A stretch of 30,819 bases of DNA, taken from assembly GCA_020345785.1 (NCBI GenBank), contig CP070771.1:3122000-3152818 (forward strand), in the 5' to 3' direction. Source of the stretch: Desulfobacterales bacterium (GTDB lineage: Bacteria > Desulfobacterota > Desulfobacteria > Desulfobacterales > JAFDCJ01). A model generated the notes under the pieces. It had not been told where the DNA came from. It worked only from the letters and a program-made list of their open reading frames with translations, and ran no database searches. A program made the translations under genes and the position numbers. The first letter of the stretch is position 1, and every line of letters starts with the position of its first letter. Positions 1-7,267 of the stretch are shown here, piece by piece.

Positions 1-107
1 CATAATCATCTGCGATTATGTTTAAGTTCCCGTCGTTTAACGAGCAGACAGGAAAGCTCGGTATGCAGCCGGAGCTTCTTTGTCCCCGTCGAATCCGTTT
101 CGCCCCC
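1..107 (-). ncRNA. ssrA: tmRNA (ssrA), 5' part, cut by window edge
   Basis: Transfer-messenger RNA rescues stalled ribosomes and tags their incomplete peptides for degradation. Read on the minus strand from 107, the sequence opens with GGGGGCG followed by GGATTCGACGGGGAC, the conserved 5' end of bacterial tmRNA (acceptor and D-loop side). A GC-rich pseudoknot region follows, then the AATC-GCA resume context. The tag frame starts at 13 and reads Ala-Asp-Asp-Tyr before the window ends. The rest of the tag and the 3' tRNA-like half lie outside. The start was placed by analogy with tmRNAs that begin with a run of G; the exact 5' end could differ by a few bases. No promoter was clearly recognised upstream. 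Confidence 0.88.
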
Positions 108-120
108 AAAGCCCCCAGGT

Positions 121-158
121 GGGAAATTCCAAATCCCAAATTACAAATAACAAATCAA
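121..158. repeat. AT-rich dispersed repeat, copy 1
   Basis: This stretch consists of near-repeated words such as AAATTCCAAATCCCAAATTA and CAAATAACAAATC. The same words recur directly at about 10588-10640 and inverted at about 10768-10827. It lies just upstream of ssrA on the minus strand. It is a dispersed intergenic repeat of unknown function. Confidence 0.5.
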
Positions 159-284
159 TTCGGATCTGGAATCTGATTTTAGTTTCAGGGTATGTGAAAG
201 AGCGGTTGTGCCTCTAAAGTAAGCAAAATCGTGGGTTTTGTCAAGAATTAGAGGATTCAGGGTCAAAATAATTCCAATGTTTTT

Positions 285-830
285 TTATTTCAACACTTCC
301 AATTTGTTGGCGAAATTGTTGATTTCTGCGAGCAGGCTCTTTTTTTCCGAAACGACGGTTTCCATGTATTTCTCATGGATTTCAAGCATTTGGCGCGACG
401 GAACAAGGGTAGCTTTATCCTGCCGAGCATATGATTTTCTCAGTTTTTCCCTATCCGCGGCGTCGAAGCTTTGGAAACATCCCAATTCTTTGTAGATGGA
501 TCTAAGATTCTTCACCATACTTTGAATATTTTTTTGCGCATAGAACGGCAATGCCAATTTAATGGCAAGTTTAATTTTTTCCTTTGGCAAGGGCAGGTCG
601 TCGAGGGGTCTGATATTGGCCGGATTTCGCTCCAACGCCCGGCGGTATTGCCGGATGACCTCCTTGGACCAATGCCAGACGCGTCTTTGCTCTTCATCGC
701 TCAAATTCTTGAAAGCATACAAACCTTCTTTTCTTAAGGTCCGCAACACCTTTTCCATACTTGAAGCGACGGCTCTTTTCCGATCCGTTGCGCTTTGTTC
801 AAGCTCTTTATATTTTCTAAATAGTTTCAT
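285..830 (-). CDS. unrecognised 181-residue charged helical protein
   Basis: I do not recognise this protein. It is rich in Lys, Arg and Glu, has no signal peptide or membrane segment, and appears mostly alpha-helical, including a Glu/Lys-rich C-terminal stretch that could be a short coiled coil. Its ATG (830-828) overlaps the TGA that ends the broken nicotinamidase reading frame (829-827) as ATGA. No Shine-Dalgarno sequence is visible, so translation would depend on coupling or another start. It lies between the nicotinamidase remnant and ssrA, all on the same strand. Its codon pattern and length make it a plausible real gene, but it could also be the 3' part of a gene fused to the pncA break point. 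Function unknown. Confidence 0.6.
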   Translation of the reverse strand: MKLFRKYKELEQSATDRKRAVASSMEKVLRTLRKEGLYAFKNLSDEEQRRVWHWSKEVIRQYRRALERNPANIRPLDDLPLPKEKIKLAIKLALPFYAQKNIQSMVKNLRSIYKELGCFQSFDAADREKLRKSYARQDKATLVPSRQMLEIHEKYMETVVSEKKSLLAEINNFANKLEVLK

Positions 831-1146
831 CGTTTGGTTACTTTGGCAACGTGGGGGCCCAATGTGAGATCCGCATGAAATTGAGCCCCTTCGCTAGCTT
901 GGATGCAATGCGGCGGCCAACTGCCGTCTTGCTCCTTAAAGCTGATATGGCAAACCGGGTGCCAATCCCGCGAAGCATAAACAGGGATTTTTTTTCGCGC
1001 GCATATCCTCTCCAGCGGTTGAAAATCGGAACCACCTGCTCACCGTCATCAACAGCCAGACGCCCACCGGGACAAAAATCCTTTTGGACATCCAGCACCA
1101 ATAGACCGTCTCCCTCATCGAGCTGGTTGATACCTGAATTTTGCAT
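827..1146 (-). pseudogene. pncA: truncated and frameshifted nicotinamidase (pncA-like)
   Basis: Nicotinamidase hydrolyses nicotinamide to nicotinate in NAD salvage. The frame from 1146 gives LLVLDVQKDFCPGGRLAV, the N-terminal motif carrying the catalytic Asp. After a run of eight A (Arg-Glu-Lys-Lys) homology moves to the -1 frame: IPVYASRDWHPVCHISFK, then PPHC, the Asp/His metal-binding motifs. That frame stops at TGA 829-827, just after VTK, where the family's catalytic Lys is expected. The C-terminal half with the catalytic Cys is absent, leaving about 105 residues where about 200 are usual. The A run sits in the phase that would permit a -1 slip. Even a slipped product would be incomplete, so a pseudogene is the best reading. 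Confidence 0.8.
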
Positions 1147-1577
1147 GAAAATTAATGAGAGGTTTAGATAATATCGGATAACAGCATGTTGAGAGAATTA
1201 AAACAGTAAATCCAAATATCTAACAATTAAAAAAGGATAATGACGGTCGATTTTATCTCATTAATTTTTACCCGTCGGGCGAGCCGGAAGCCCTCATCTG
1301 CTTCGTTATCAAGGGATCAGCATCCGCCTCAGGCGGATAGCTTCGTCCCTAAATGACCCCGCATAGCGGGATCACACATCTGATTTTATAAATTAAGGTG
1401 TGCGTCTTGCATATGAAAGCCTCCGACTCGTGCAAAATCCGGGATGTGATTTCGGGCATTTCATAACTCCTTTTTTGGTCCATATAACCGCATTTCTATA
1501 ACATACAAAAGATCGCCGGCATTTAAATGGGGTCTATTGTGTATTTTTGATACCCAGCTGCCTTATTTTGCCCCCGA
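1147..1577. other. intergenic region with small palindromes and a possible 36-codon frame
   Basis: No recognised gene lies here. ATCCGCCT-C-AGGCGGAT (1322-1338) and CCCGC-ATA-GCGGG (1358-1370) are compact palindromes, probably dispersed repeats or weak terminators. On the minus strand, 1459-1349 is a 36-codon frame starting MPEITSRILHESEAF. A GGAG sequence lies upstream of it, but its end runs into the palindrome. I do not recognise the peptide, and it may be the stub of a lost gene. Confidence 0.4.
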
Positions 1578-1628
1578 ATGAGACCAGGCACTTTACACCG
1601 ACCTTTAAAAGAGCTATTTTTCTTTGAA

Positions 1629-2630
1629 ATGGACGGTCCTTTTACAAAATCAGTATCCACCGCTGAAAAGTGTAAGCGATTGCTTGAAGCGGCAGGCTCC
1701 GAAGATACACTGGCGATTATGATCCATGCCGACCCGGATTCGATCGCCAGCGCCTTTGCCTTGAAAAGATTGTTTTGGCGCAAGGTGAAAAGGGTGCATA
1801 TCATTCGGATCAACAAGATTGAACGCGCGGATAATCTGGCATTCATCAATCTGTTGAACCTAAAGCAGCAGCATGTCAGAAATTTTAAAAGCTCAGGTGC
1901 GACCAAGTGGGCCATCGTCGATTCCCAGCCGCACCACCACGATGAGTTCAGCAAGTTTCACTTCGATATTATCATCGACCATCACCCGGTTTCCAACAAC
2001 ATGCAAGCGGCTTTTATCGACATTCAGCAGAGCTACGGCGCAAATTCCACCATTCTGACCGAATATCTGAAAGCGTCCAAGATAAAACCGTCGCCCCGCC
2101 TGGCGACAGCCTTGTTTTACGGCATTAAAACCGATACGGACAGTTTTGCAAGAACCACGGTCTCCAACGACATCAAGGCTTTCCGGTTTCTGTACGAATA
2201 TGCCAATCTGAATATCATCAAAAAAATCGAATCTTCCGAAATGACTAAAAAAACACTTTCCAGCTTCAAAGTGGCCCTTGAAAAGCTGTCTTTCGTAAAA
2301 CGGACCGCCGTCGTTCATATGGGAGAAGTTGATGATGCCGCAACGCTGGTAATAATAGCCGACTTTTTTATGAAGATGGCGGAGGCGACTTGCAGCATTG
2401 TATCCGGAACCCTCGATCAAAAATTGATCGTTATTTTCCGAAATGCCGGGTTTCGCCGCGATGCCGGCAAACTGGCGGGGGAAATGTTCGGCCACGTCGG
2501 CTCCGCCGGTGGTCACAAAGGCATGGCCCGTGCTGAAATTCCCCTTAAGCAGATTAAACCGAATGCAAACAAAGTGAATAACCTCGAACAATACGTTCTG
2601 AACAGATTAAGACGCGCGCGCAATCATTAA
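1629..2630 (+). CDS. DHH/DHHA1-family phosphoesterase
   Basis: This protein belongs to the DHH superfamily of Mn-dependent phosphoesterases (RecJ, nanoRNase and cyclic dinucleotide phosphodiesterase relatives). With the start at 1629 it has 333 residues. Motif I is IMIHADPDSIASA (about 30-42), motif II AIVDSQPHHH (95-104), motif III IIIDHHP (114-120) and motif IV GIKTDTDSF (165-173). The C-terminal DHHA1 part ends with GSAGGHKGMARAEIP (291-305), the substrate-binding GGH loop. There is no membrane segment, so it is a stand-alone cytoplasmic enzyme. An upstream in-frame ATG at 1578 would add 17 residues. Neither start has a strong Shine-Dalgarno sequence, and I prefer 1629 because family homology begins after it. 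The substrate (short oligoribonucleotides, pAp or a cyclic dinucleotide) cannot be read from the sequence. Confidence 0.87.
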   Translation: MDGPFTKSVSTAEKCKRLLEAAGSEDTLAIMIHADPDSIASAFALKRLFWRKVKRVHIIRINKIERADNLAFINLLNLKQQHVRNFKSSGATKWAIVDSQPHHHDEFSKFHFDIIIDHHPVSNNMQAAFIDIQQSYGANSTILTEYLKASKIKPSPRLATALFYGIKTDTDSFARTTVSNDIKAFRFLYEYANLNIIKKIESSEMTKKTLSSFKVALEKLSFVKRTAVVHMGEVDDAATLVIIADFFMKMAEATCSIVSGTLDQKLIVIFRNAGFRRDAGKLAGEMFGHVGSAGGHKGMARAEIPLKQIKPNANKVNNLEQYVLNRLRRARNH

Positions 2631-2815
2631 TCGTGGTTTCAAAATCCAATCTTGTTTTCGCCGGTTTGCCTGCCGAAATCAGCTACTCCAAATACTATAA
2701 TTTTGAACAAGATATACATGCTTGACTCCATTAAGTTTGGCGATACTTATTGATATATCATAATATCAAAATTGGGAGCTTCGAGCCAATGGGGATATTG
2801 GAATGAAAGATTTTT

Positions 2816-2822
2816 AGGAGGA
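2816..2822 (+). promoter_or_regulatory. strong Shine-Dalgarno AGGAGGA
   Basis: AGGAGGA lies three bases before the ATG at 2826. It favours this start over an in-frame ATG at 2772, which has no such site. Confidence 0.75.
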
Positions 2823-2825
2823 AGT

Positions 2826-3242
2826 ATGATTTACATCGGTCATTTTTCTTTTGACGAGGTCGGTTCGGAGCAGGAGATCCGCCACGGTTACTTTACCAGC
2901 GTGGTCGACACGGATAATATTGAACGGGCCACCAAGGAATTTAAGGAACTCATACATTCGATGAGGAAGATGGAAGACACGTTCAAACGGATTGTCGCCG
3001 TGTACCTGGAGGATATTATTGAGTTTCACCATGTACCGAAAAAAGCGATTGTAACCCGGCTTCAATCTTCGGCCGGTGAATTTCCTGAATCCATCACCCA
3101 CAGTCTCGTCGGGGTGGTCAGCCCCGGAATCAATGTCTATGGTTTTGAGCCGGATGTCCGCGCAGACGAAAATGATGAAAACAAAGATAAATACAGAGAA
3201 AGCAGGGCGTTCATCAAATTCCGATCGAGCCGAACGCCATAA
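2826..3242 (+). CDS. unrecognised 138-residue soluble protein
   Basis: I do not recognise the family. The protein begins MIYIGHFSFDEV, has no cysteine and no hydrophobic segment, and ends in a charged Asp/Glu/Lys tail. The start is well supported by AGGAGGA directly upstream. The middle part (DNIERATKEFKELIHSMRKM) looks like an amphipathic helix and the N-terminus like beta-strand, so a small alpha/beta cytoplasmic protein is plausible. The TAA stop is followed immediately by copy A of the 82-bp inverted-repeat element. It lies downstream of the DHH phosphoesterase on the same strand, with a gap of about 195 bp that argues against tight coupling. Function unknown. Confidence 0.75.
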   Translation: MIYIGHFSFDEVGSEQEIRHGYFTSVVDTDNIERATKEFKELIHSMRKMEDTFKRIVAVYLEDIIEFHHVPKKAIVTRLQSSAGEFPESITHSLVGVVSPGINVYGFEPDVRADENDENKDKYRESRAFIKFRSSRTP

Positions 3243-3324
3243 ATCGGTGACCATCCGTAGACCGTGTCCCCGTCCTTTTCCAGGGGTCTTCCTCATACCC
3301 CCAGCTTTGCTGGTGGTCGCTGAT
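3243..3324 (-). repeat. 82-bp terminal-inverted-repeat element, copy A
   Basis: On the minus strand it begins ATCAGCGACCA and ends TGGTCACCGAT, an 11-bp inverted terminal repeat with one mismatch. The centre carries CCCCTGGAA. It begins at the base after the stop codon of the 138-residue protein. Copies B and C are at 15517-15599 and 30677-30758. Confidence 0.82.
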
Positions 3325-3411
3325 TAAGATCATACCTCTTATGAAACTTGAACGTCCAACATCGAATGAAGGAATAAAGCGATCTGACCAATTGAAACAA
3401 GTTTCTTTCTA

Positions 3412-3493
3412 GATCAAACTGACCGCTTTTCTGGCCAGCCGCTGGGCTGAAATCATGATGGAAGACTGGAATATCGCCATGAAACAGTCGTAA
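3412..3493 (+). pseudogene. possible C-terminal gene stub
   Basis: After an in-frame TAG, a short frame reads IKLTAFLASRWAEIMMEDWN and ends at TAA 3491-3493, just before the Shine-Dalgarno of the zinc-ribbon gene. It looks protein-like (amphipathic, Trp-rich) but is only about 27 codons and has no good start. It may be the 3' end of a lost gene, or chance. Confidence 0.2.
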
Positions 3494-3504
3494 GGGAGGG
3501 TACA

Positions 3505-3906
3505 ATGAAATTCGTATGCCCGATCTGTGAAACAGGCGGCACCATTTCAGAAGAAGATCTTGCTTACCCGATCACAAAAGCCTCATGTCTGCAGTGCGGC
3601 AGCATATTGCTGGTCAATCCCAAAACCGGCAACGTCGACGCCCACAAATCGCCCCTTAAGGGGACGCGCGAATTTGCCATCTCCGACACTCGGACGACCG
3701 AAACGGCTCCGCCGGTGCTGGAAATGCGTCCGACAGATAAAGGCTCGCGGGATTGGACGGCGATTATCACCGTAATGGTTTTTTTAATTGTGCTCATCTC
3801 CGCCGGCATTTATTTTGCCGGCCAGCTTGACATTCTGCGCGAGTCGTTTCAATCCGTTTCCAAAGTGATTGCGGACCTGCTGCGCGGCGGCAAGACGGGT
3901 ATATGA
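3505..3906 (+). CDS. zinc-ribbon protein with one transmembrane segment
   Basis: This 133-residue protein starts with a CxxC...CxxC zinc ribbon: Cys5, Cys8, Cys28, Cys31, in MKFVCPICETGG and SCLQCGS. The pattern resembles the MJ0042-type zinc-finger domains often found at the N-terminus of bacterial membrane-anchored proteins. A low-complexity linker follows, then a hydrophobic segment at about residues 84-106 (WTAIITVMVFLIVLISAGIY) and a short amphipathic tail. The likely topology is a cytoplasmic zinc ribbon anchored in the inner membrane. GGGAGGG lies just upstream of the ATG and supports the start. No partner gene is obvious, and the molecular role is unknown. Confidence 0.82.
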   Translation: MKFVCPICETGGTISEEDLAYPITKASCLQCGSILLVNPKTGNVDAHKSPLKGTREFAISDTRTTETAPPVLEMRPTDKGSRDWTAIITVMVFLIVLISAGIYFAGQLDILRESFQSVSKVIADLLRGGKTGI

Positions 3907-3909
3907 CCG

Positions 3910-3935
3910 CAATTGAGCTAAAAAAAACTCAATTG
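3910..3935. terminator. terminator-like hairpin after the zinc-ribbon gene
   Basis: CAATTGAG and CTCAATTG form a perfect 8-bp stem around a loop containing eight A. It lies four bases after the stop codon. It is AT-rich and has no following T tract, so it is not a textbook intrinsic terminator. Confidence 0.35.
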
Positions 3936-3960
3936 GGTGTCCTTAGTTAGTTGTCCGTTG

Positions 3961-4209
3961 TCAGTTGCAGCCGTGTTTGCGCGCCACAAGCGAATGGGAA
4001 AATTAATGGGCAATAATGGAAAGAAAAAGCCATAGTGCCCCGATAACACCCATCAGCCAGTAGGTCTGAGTGGACAGGTTTTTATACTGAAAAGGGAAGA
4101 ATCCTGTTGAAAGAGACCAGGCAATCAGAATGGCGATGATCACCCAGCTTGGATCGATGCTGACCTCGAAGCCCAGCAGTTTGAACAATTTGAAATGTTT
4201 ACCAAACAA
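3961..4209 (-). pseudogene. site-2 protease (M50) remnant, stopped inside HExxH
   Basis: Site-2 proteases are membrane zinc metalloproteases. The frame starts at a TTG (4209) preceded by GAGGAGGT, and gives MFGKHFKLFKLLGFEVSIDP with two membrane segments (about residues 20-35 and 50-66), typical of the family's N-terminus. At IIAH the next codon is TAA, where the catalytic Glu (GAA) of HExxH is expected. The frame then continues FSHSLVARKHG, the second zinc His and what follows, before a TGA at 3963-3961 in repeat-like sequence. The rest of the protease is missing. The start overlaps the end of the upstream EEP-family gene by 11 bases, so it was once the last gene of this operon. Confidence 0.8.
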
Positions 4210-5080
4210 ATTGATACCTCCTCACCCGGACAAGCCGGTTGGAGTGAAACGGAAATCCCGATTTATCGGGGAACCGAAAAAGTCTCTCGCTAAGACGCAA
4301 AGACGCCAAAATCGGCAGATGGTCCGATGCCAGCCGGCTGTCGATGGTTCTCGGAACCTCAACGTTGTGAACCTTGAAGTTAGGGGAGACGAACATGTGG
4401 TCGATGCGAAGCAGCGGACGGCGGGTGGGAAAGGTTGCTTTGGGTCTGGCAGGATTCTTAAAACCTTTCTGAACGTCGGAGAAAAAGCGGGACAGCCGCC
4501 GATACACCGGAGAAAAGGGTCCGGCATTTAAATCGCCGCAGAAGACAACGGCTGCATCCGGCGGCAATGCCGCCAGCCAGTCTTTTCCCATCAGGGCGCG
4601 TATCTGACTGCGCCGTTCCAGTCGATAAAGACTTAAGTGGGTGTTGAAAAAAAGAACGGCGCCGACCGGCGTTTGAAGCGTTGTCCGGATGCAGCCCCGT
4701 CTCTGGAGGTTCAGCTTTAGTCTCGGATACAATATCGGCAGCCAGTCATAACGGACATCTATGCATTCAAAACGGCTCAAGATCGCCAGGCCGTATTCCT
4801 CACGACCGCTGCCGACCACCGGAAAAAAAAAGGCTTTCATATTCAGTATTTCAGCCAGCAGCCCGGCCTGGTCCCGATGATGGGTGCGCGGTATTCCGTT
4901 ATCGACTTCCTACAGTGCGACGACGTCCGGTGCTGAATCGCCGATAACCCGTGCGATTCGCTCCAGATTCACTTCATTATCCATCCCGACACAGCTGTGA
5001 ATGTTGTGGGTCATCGCCCGCAGGATGAACCCTTCTTTTTTTCGACATTGAATTTGATCTGTTTTTATGTCGCCTTCCAT
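4199..5080 (-). pseudogene. endonuclease/exonuclease/phosphatase-family protein with internal amber stop
   Basis: The family covers metal-dependent phosphodiesterases and nucleases (AP endonuclease, sphingomyelinase and synaptojanin fold). Starting from ATG 5080, which overlaps the mscS stop by 16 bases, the frame reads through MTHNIHSCVGMDNEVN to DVVAL, then TAG, then EVDNGIPRTHHRDQAG and on to the end. The TAG replaces the Gln of the conserved LQE motif (CAG to TAG); the following Glu is a metal ligand. Downstream motifs are intact: FFNTHLSLY, VVFCGDLNAGP, RIDHMFVS and ASDHLPILASL. An in-frame ATG at 4840 could restart a 213-residue product lacking the N-terminal active-site residues. Without suppression the full enzyme is not made. 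Confidence 0.82.
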
Positions 5081-6168
5081 GCCTCTGCCACCTCAATCCG
5101 CACCTGCGGCAGATTCTGCGGAAAGTTGCGCTGCATGAACTCGACGAGCTTCTCGCGCACGTGACAGCGCAGACTCCACGCTGTCGGGGAGTCTTCCGCA
5201 CTCATCAGGGCGCGCAGTTCAAGGGTGCGTTCGTTGGCGCCGGTCACCTGCAAAACCCCCACGCGCTGATCCCACAGGGGGGTGTTTTCCAGGATCCGCT
5301 GCAGCTCCTCCCGAATTTCCTGAACCGGCAAGGTGTAGTCGGCATATAAATAAACGGTGCCCAGCATCTCGGCGGTGGTGCGGGTCCAATTTTGAAAGGG
5401 CTTTTCGATGAAGTAAGAAATGGGTACCACCAGCCGGCGCTGATCCCATATCTTGACCACGACATAGGTCAGCGTAATCTCTTCAATCCAACCCCACTCG
5501 TTCTCCACAATCACCACGTCGTCGAGGCGAATCGGCTGGGTGAGCGCAATTTGAATACCGGCAAAAAGGGTGGCCAGACTTTTCTGGGCCGAAAATCCCA
5601 AAATAATGGAGAGAATTCCGGCGGAGGCCAGCAAACTGAATCCGATCTGACGCACCCTCTCAAAGGTCAAAAGGATGAAGGTTAATGCCAGAAAAATAAT
5701 CAAAACTTTTAGAATGCGCTCGATGACACCCAGCTGGGTATACATGCGGCGGGCCTGCAGATTATCCTTCGCATCGATCCGGTACCGTCGCAGGATAAAA
5801 TTTTTAATGACGCTCAGCATGCTGATCGTCAACCAGGCAATGGATGCGATAATCCAGATCCAGATGGCCTGCCGCATGACGGCAATCACACCGGAGGGAA
5901 ACTGCAGCAGCGGCAGCGCCGGCATGAGCAGCAACGCCGGCAGAAGCGCCCGCAGGGGTCCCCGCCAGTTTTCCGGTTTTAAATCGGCCTGCATCTCGGC
6001 AGAAAGATGCGATTTGCGCCAGCGCGACAGGAAAAAAGACAGCACCCTTTGCACGATCAGTCCCAGAACAATGGCTGCCAGAATGATTCCAATCGATATC
6101 AGCACATCCTGCAGGCCGCCGGTATTGGCCTTTATCGTTTCAATCAGACGTTTAAATTCCATTTTCAT
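5065..6168 (-). CDS. MscS-family mechanosensitive ion channel
   Basis: This inner-membrane channel opens on membrane tension to release solutes in osmotic downshock. It has 367 residues from ATG 6168, which has GGAAGG just upstream; an in-frame TTG at 6183 would add five residues. Membrane segments lie at about 21-42, 73-90, 98-120, 150-168 and 172-210. The last contains the pore-lining pattern GFSLLASAGILSIILGFSAQ and then LFAGIQIALTQPIRLDDVVI, the family signature at the beta domain. A soluble alpha/beta C-terminus follows. The start lies inside the end of the ABC ATPase gene (17-base overlap), and its own end overlaps the EEP-family pseudogene, so it is translationally coupled on both sides. 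Coupling to a sugar importer suggests a role in solute balance. Confidence 0.9.
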   Translation of the reverse strand: MKMEFKRLIETIKANTGGLQDVLISIGIILAAIVLGLIVQRVLSFFLSRWRKSHLSAEMQADLKPENWRGPLRALLPALLLMPALPLLQFPSGVIAVMRQAIWIWIIASIAWLTISMLSVIKNFILRRYRIDAKDNLQARRMYTQLGVIERILKVLIIFLALTFILLTFERVRQIGFSLLASAGILSIILGFSAQKSLATLFAGIQIALTQPIRLDDVVIVENEWGWIEEITLTYVVVKIWDQRRLVVPISYFIEKPFQNWTRTTAEMLGTVYLYADYTLPVQEIREELQRILENTPLWDQRVGVLQVTGANERTLELRALMSAEDSPTAWSLRCHVREKLVEFMQRNFPQNLPQVRIEVAEAWKAT

Positions 6169-7267
6169 TCGACCTTCCTTCAAAAAAGAGATGAATCCGA
6201 TCCGGCTGGAAGCCGATCTCAGCGGTATCGCCGACTTTAAAGCGGCTGTCGGCGCTCAACACAAGAATCGTGCCGGCGTCCGTTCGGACGTGCAGCAGAA
6301 ACTCCCGGCCCAGCGGTTCGATTGCGCCGATTCTGCCGGACAGACACGACGGGCTGCCTGCATCGCTGAAATGGATGTGTTCGGGTCGAATCCCCACGGT
6401 GATCTCCCGCCCGGACCCACCCTTCGGTTCCATGTCCTTTTTGAGCTCTATTTTCGTTGGCGTCTCCCCCAAAGCGGCGAAGACCCGCCCGCTTTCCCGC
6501 CGAATGCGGGCGCTGATCAGATTCATGGGCGGCGACCCGATGAATGTGGCGGCGAACGTCGTTCGCGGACGCGTATACATGTCTTCCGGAGTACCCACCT
6601 GGACCAGCGAACCGTCTTTAAGCAGCGCGATGCGGCTGCCCAGGGTCATGGCTTCGGTTTGGTCGTGGGTGACGTACAGCGTGGTAATGCCCAGCTGCTG
6701 CTGCAGATTTTTCAATTCCACCCGTGTGCGGCTGCGCAGTTGCGCGTCTAAGTTGGAAAGGGGTTCGTCCAGCAGAAACAAGCGCGGTCGTCGCACCAGC
6801 GCCCGGGCGATGGCGACCCGCTGACGCTGGCCGCCGGAGAGTTCGGCCGGCTTGCGATCCATCAGATTGCCGATGTCCAGCATGGCGGCGGTGTTTTTGA
6901 CGGCCTGGTCGATATCCGATTTTCCGGCGTGCACCACCCGCAAGGGAAAGGCAACGTTGTCGTAGACATTCAAATGCGGATACAAGGCGTAGCTTTGGAA
7001 AACCATGGCCACATTACGCTGCCGGGGCGTTTGAAACACGCCTTTGCGCGGGGCCGCCACGGTTTGATCCTCGAACCGGATTTCACCATCCGTCGGTTTT
7101 TCCAGGCCGGCCACCAGATTCAACAGGGTGCTCTTGCCGCAGCCGCTGGGTCCCAGCAGGACAAAAAATTCAGCGGACGCAACCTCCAGACTGACATTGC
7201 GCACGGCGTCCACTCCGCCGCGCAGGGTCGTAAAGCGTTTGCTGAGATTTTCGATCGTAAGTGTCAT
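6152..7267 (-). CDS. sugar ABC transporter ATP-binding protein (MalK/UgpC/MsmK type)
   Basis: This is the cytoplasmic ATPase that powers a carbohydrate importer. It has 371 residues, with Walker A GPSGCGKST (39-47), Q-loop FQSYALYPHLN (90-100), signature LSGGQRQRVAIARAL (143-157), Walker B LFLLDEP (163-169) and H-loop VTHDQTEAM (199-207). The FIGSPPMN motif (243-250) begins the C-terminal TOBE/OB regulatory region typical of the MalK/UgpC group. The start is the ATG that overlaps the stop of the preceding permease gene as ATGA. A longer in-frame opening to 7378 runs back through the permease gene and is not real. The mscS-type channel follows with a 17-base overlap. The substrate is inferred from the neighbouring trehalose and glucan enzymes. 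Confidence 0.94.
   Translation of the reverse strand: MTLTIENLSKRFTTLRGGVDAVRNVSLEVASAEFFVLLGPSGCGKSTLLNLVAGLEKPTDGEIRFEDQTVAAPRKGVFQTPRQRNVAMVFQSYALYPHLNVYDNVAFPLRVVHAGKSDIDQAVKNTAAMLDIGNLMDRKPAELSGGQRQRVAIARALVRRPRLFLLDEPLSNLDAQLRSRTRVELKNLQQQLGITTLYVTHDQTEAMTLGSRIALLKDGSLVQVGTPEDMYTRPRTTFAATFIGSPPMNLISARIRRESGRVFAALGETPTKIELKKDMEPKGGSGREITVGIRPEHIHFSDAGSPSCLSGRIGAIEPLGREFLLHVRTDAGTILVLSADSRFKVGDTAEIGFQPDRIHLFFEGRSNENGI

Noticed and set aside
1893..2591. Long minus-strand frame opposite the DHH phosphoesterase
   Set aside because: It is antisense to a clear DHH/DHHA1 gene and its translation shows no family motifs.
4918..4926. Pyrrolysine or other recoding at the TAG in the EEP-family gene
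   Set aside because: The site is a conserved Gln in the LQE motif, no pyl gene is seen in the window, and a neighbouring gene also has a nonsense mutation, so decay is simpler.
5675..6751. Long plus-strand frame of 358 codons
   Set aside because: It is opposite the mscS and ABC ATPase genes and has no recognisable protein features.
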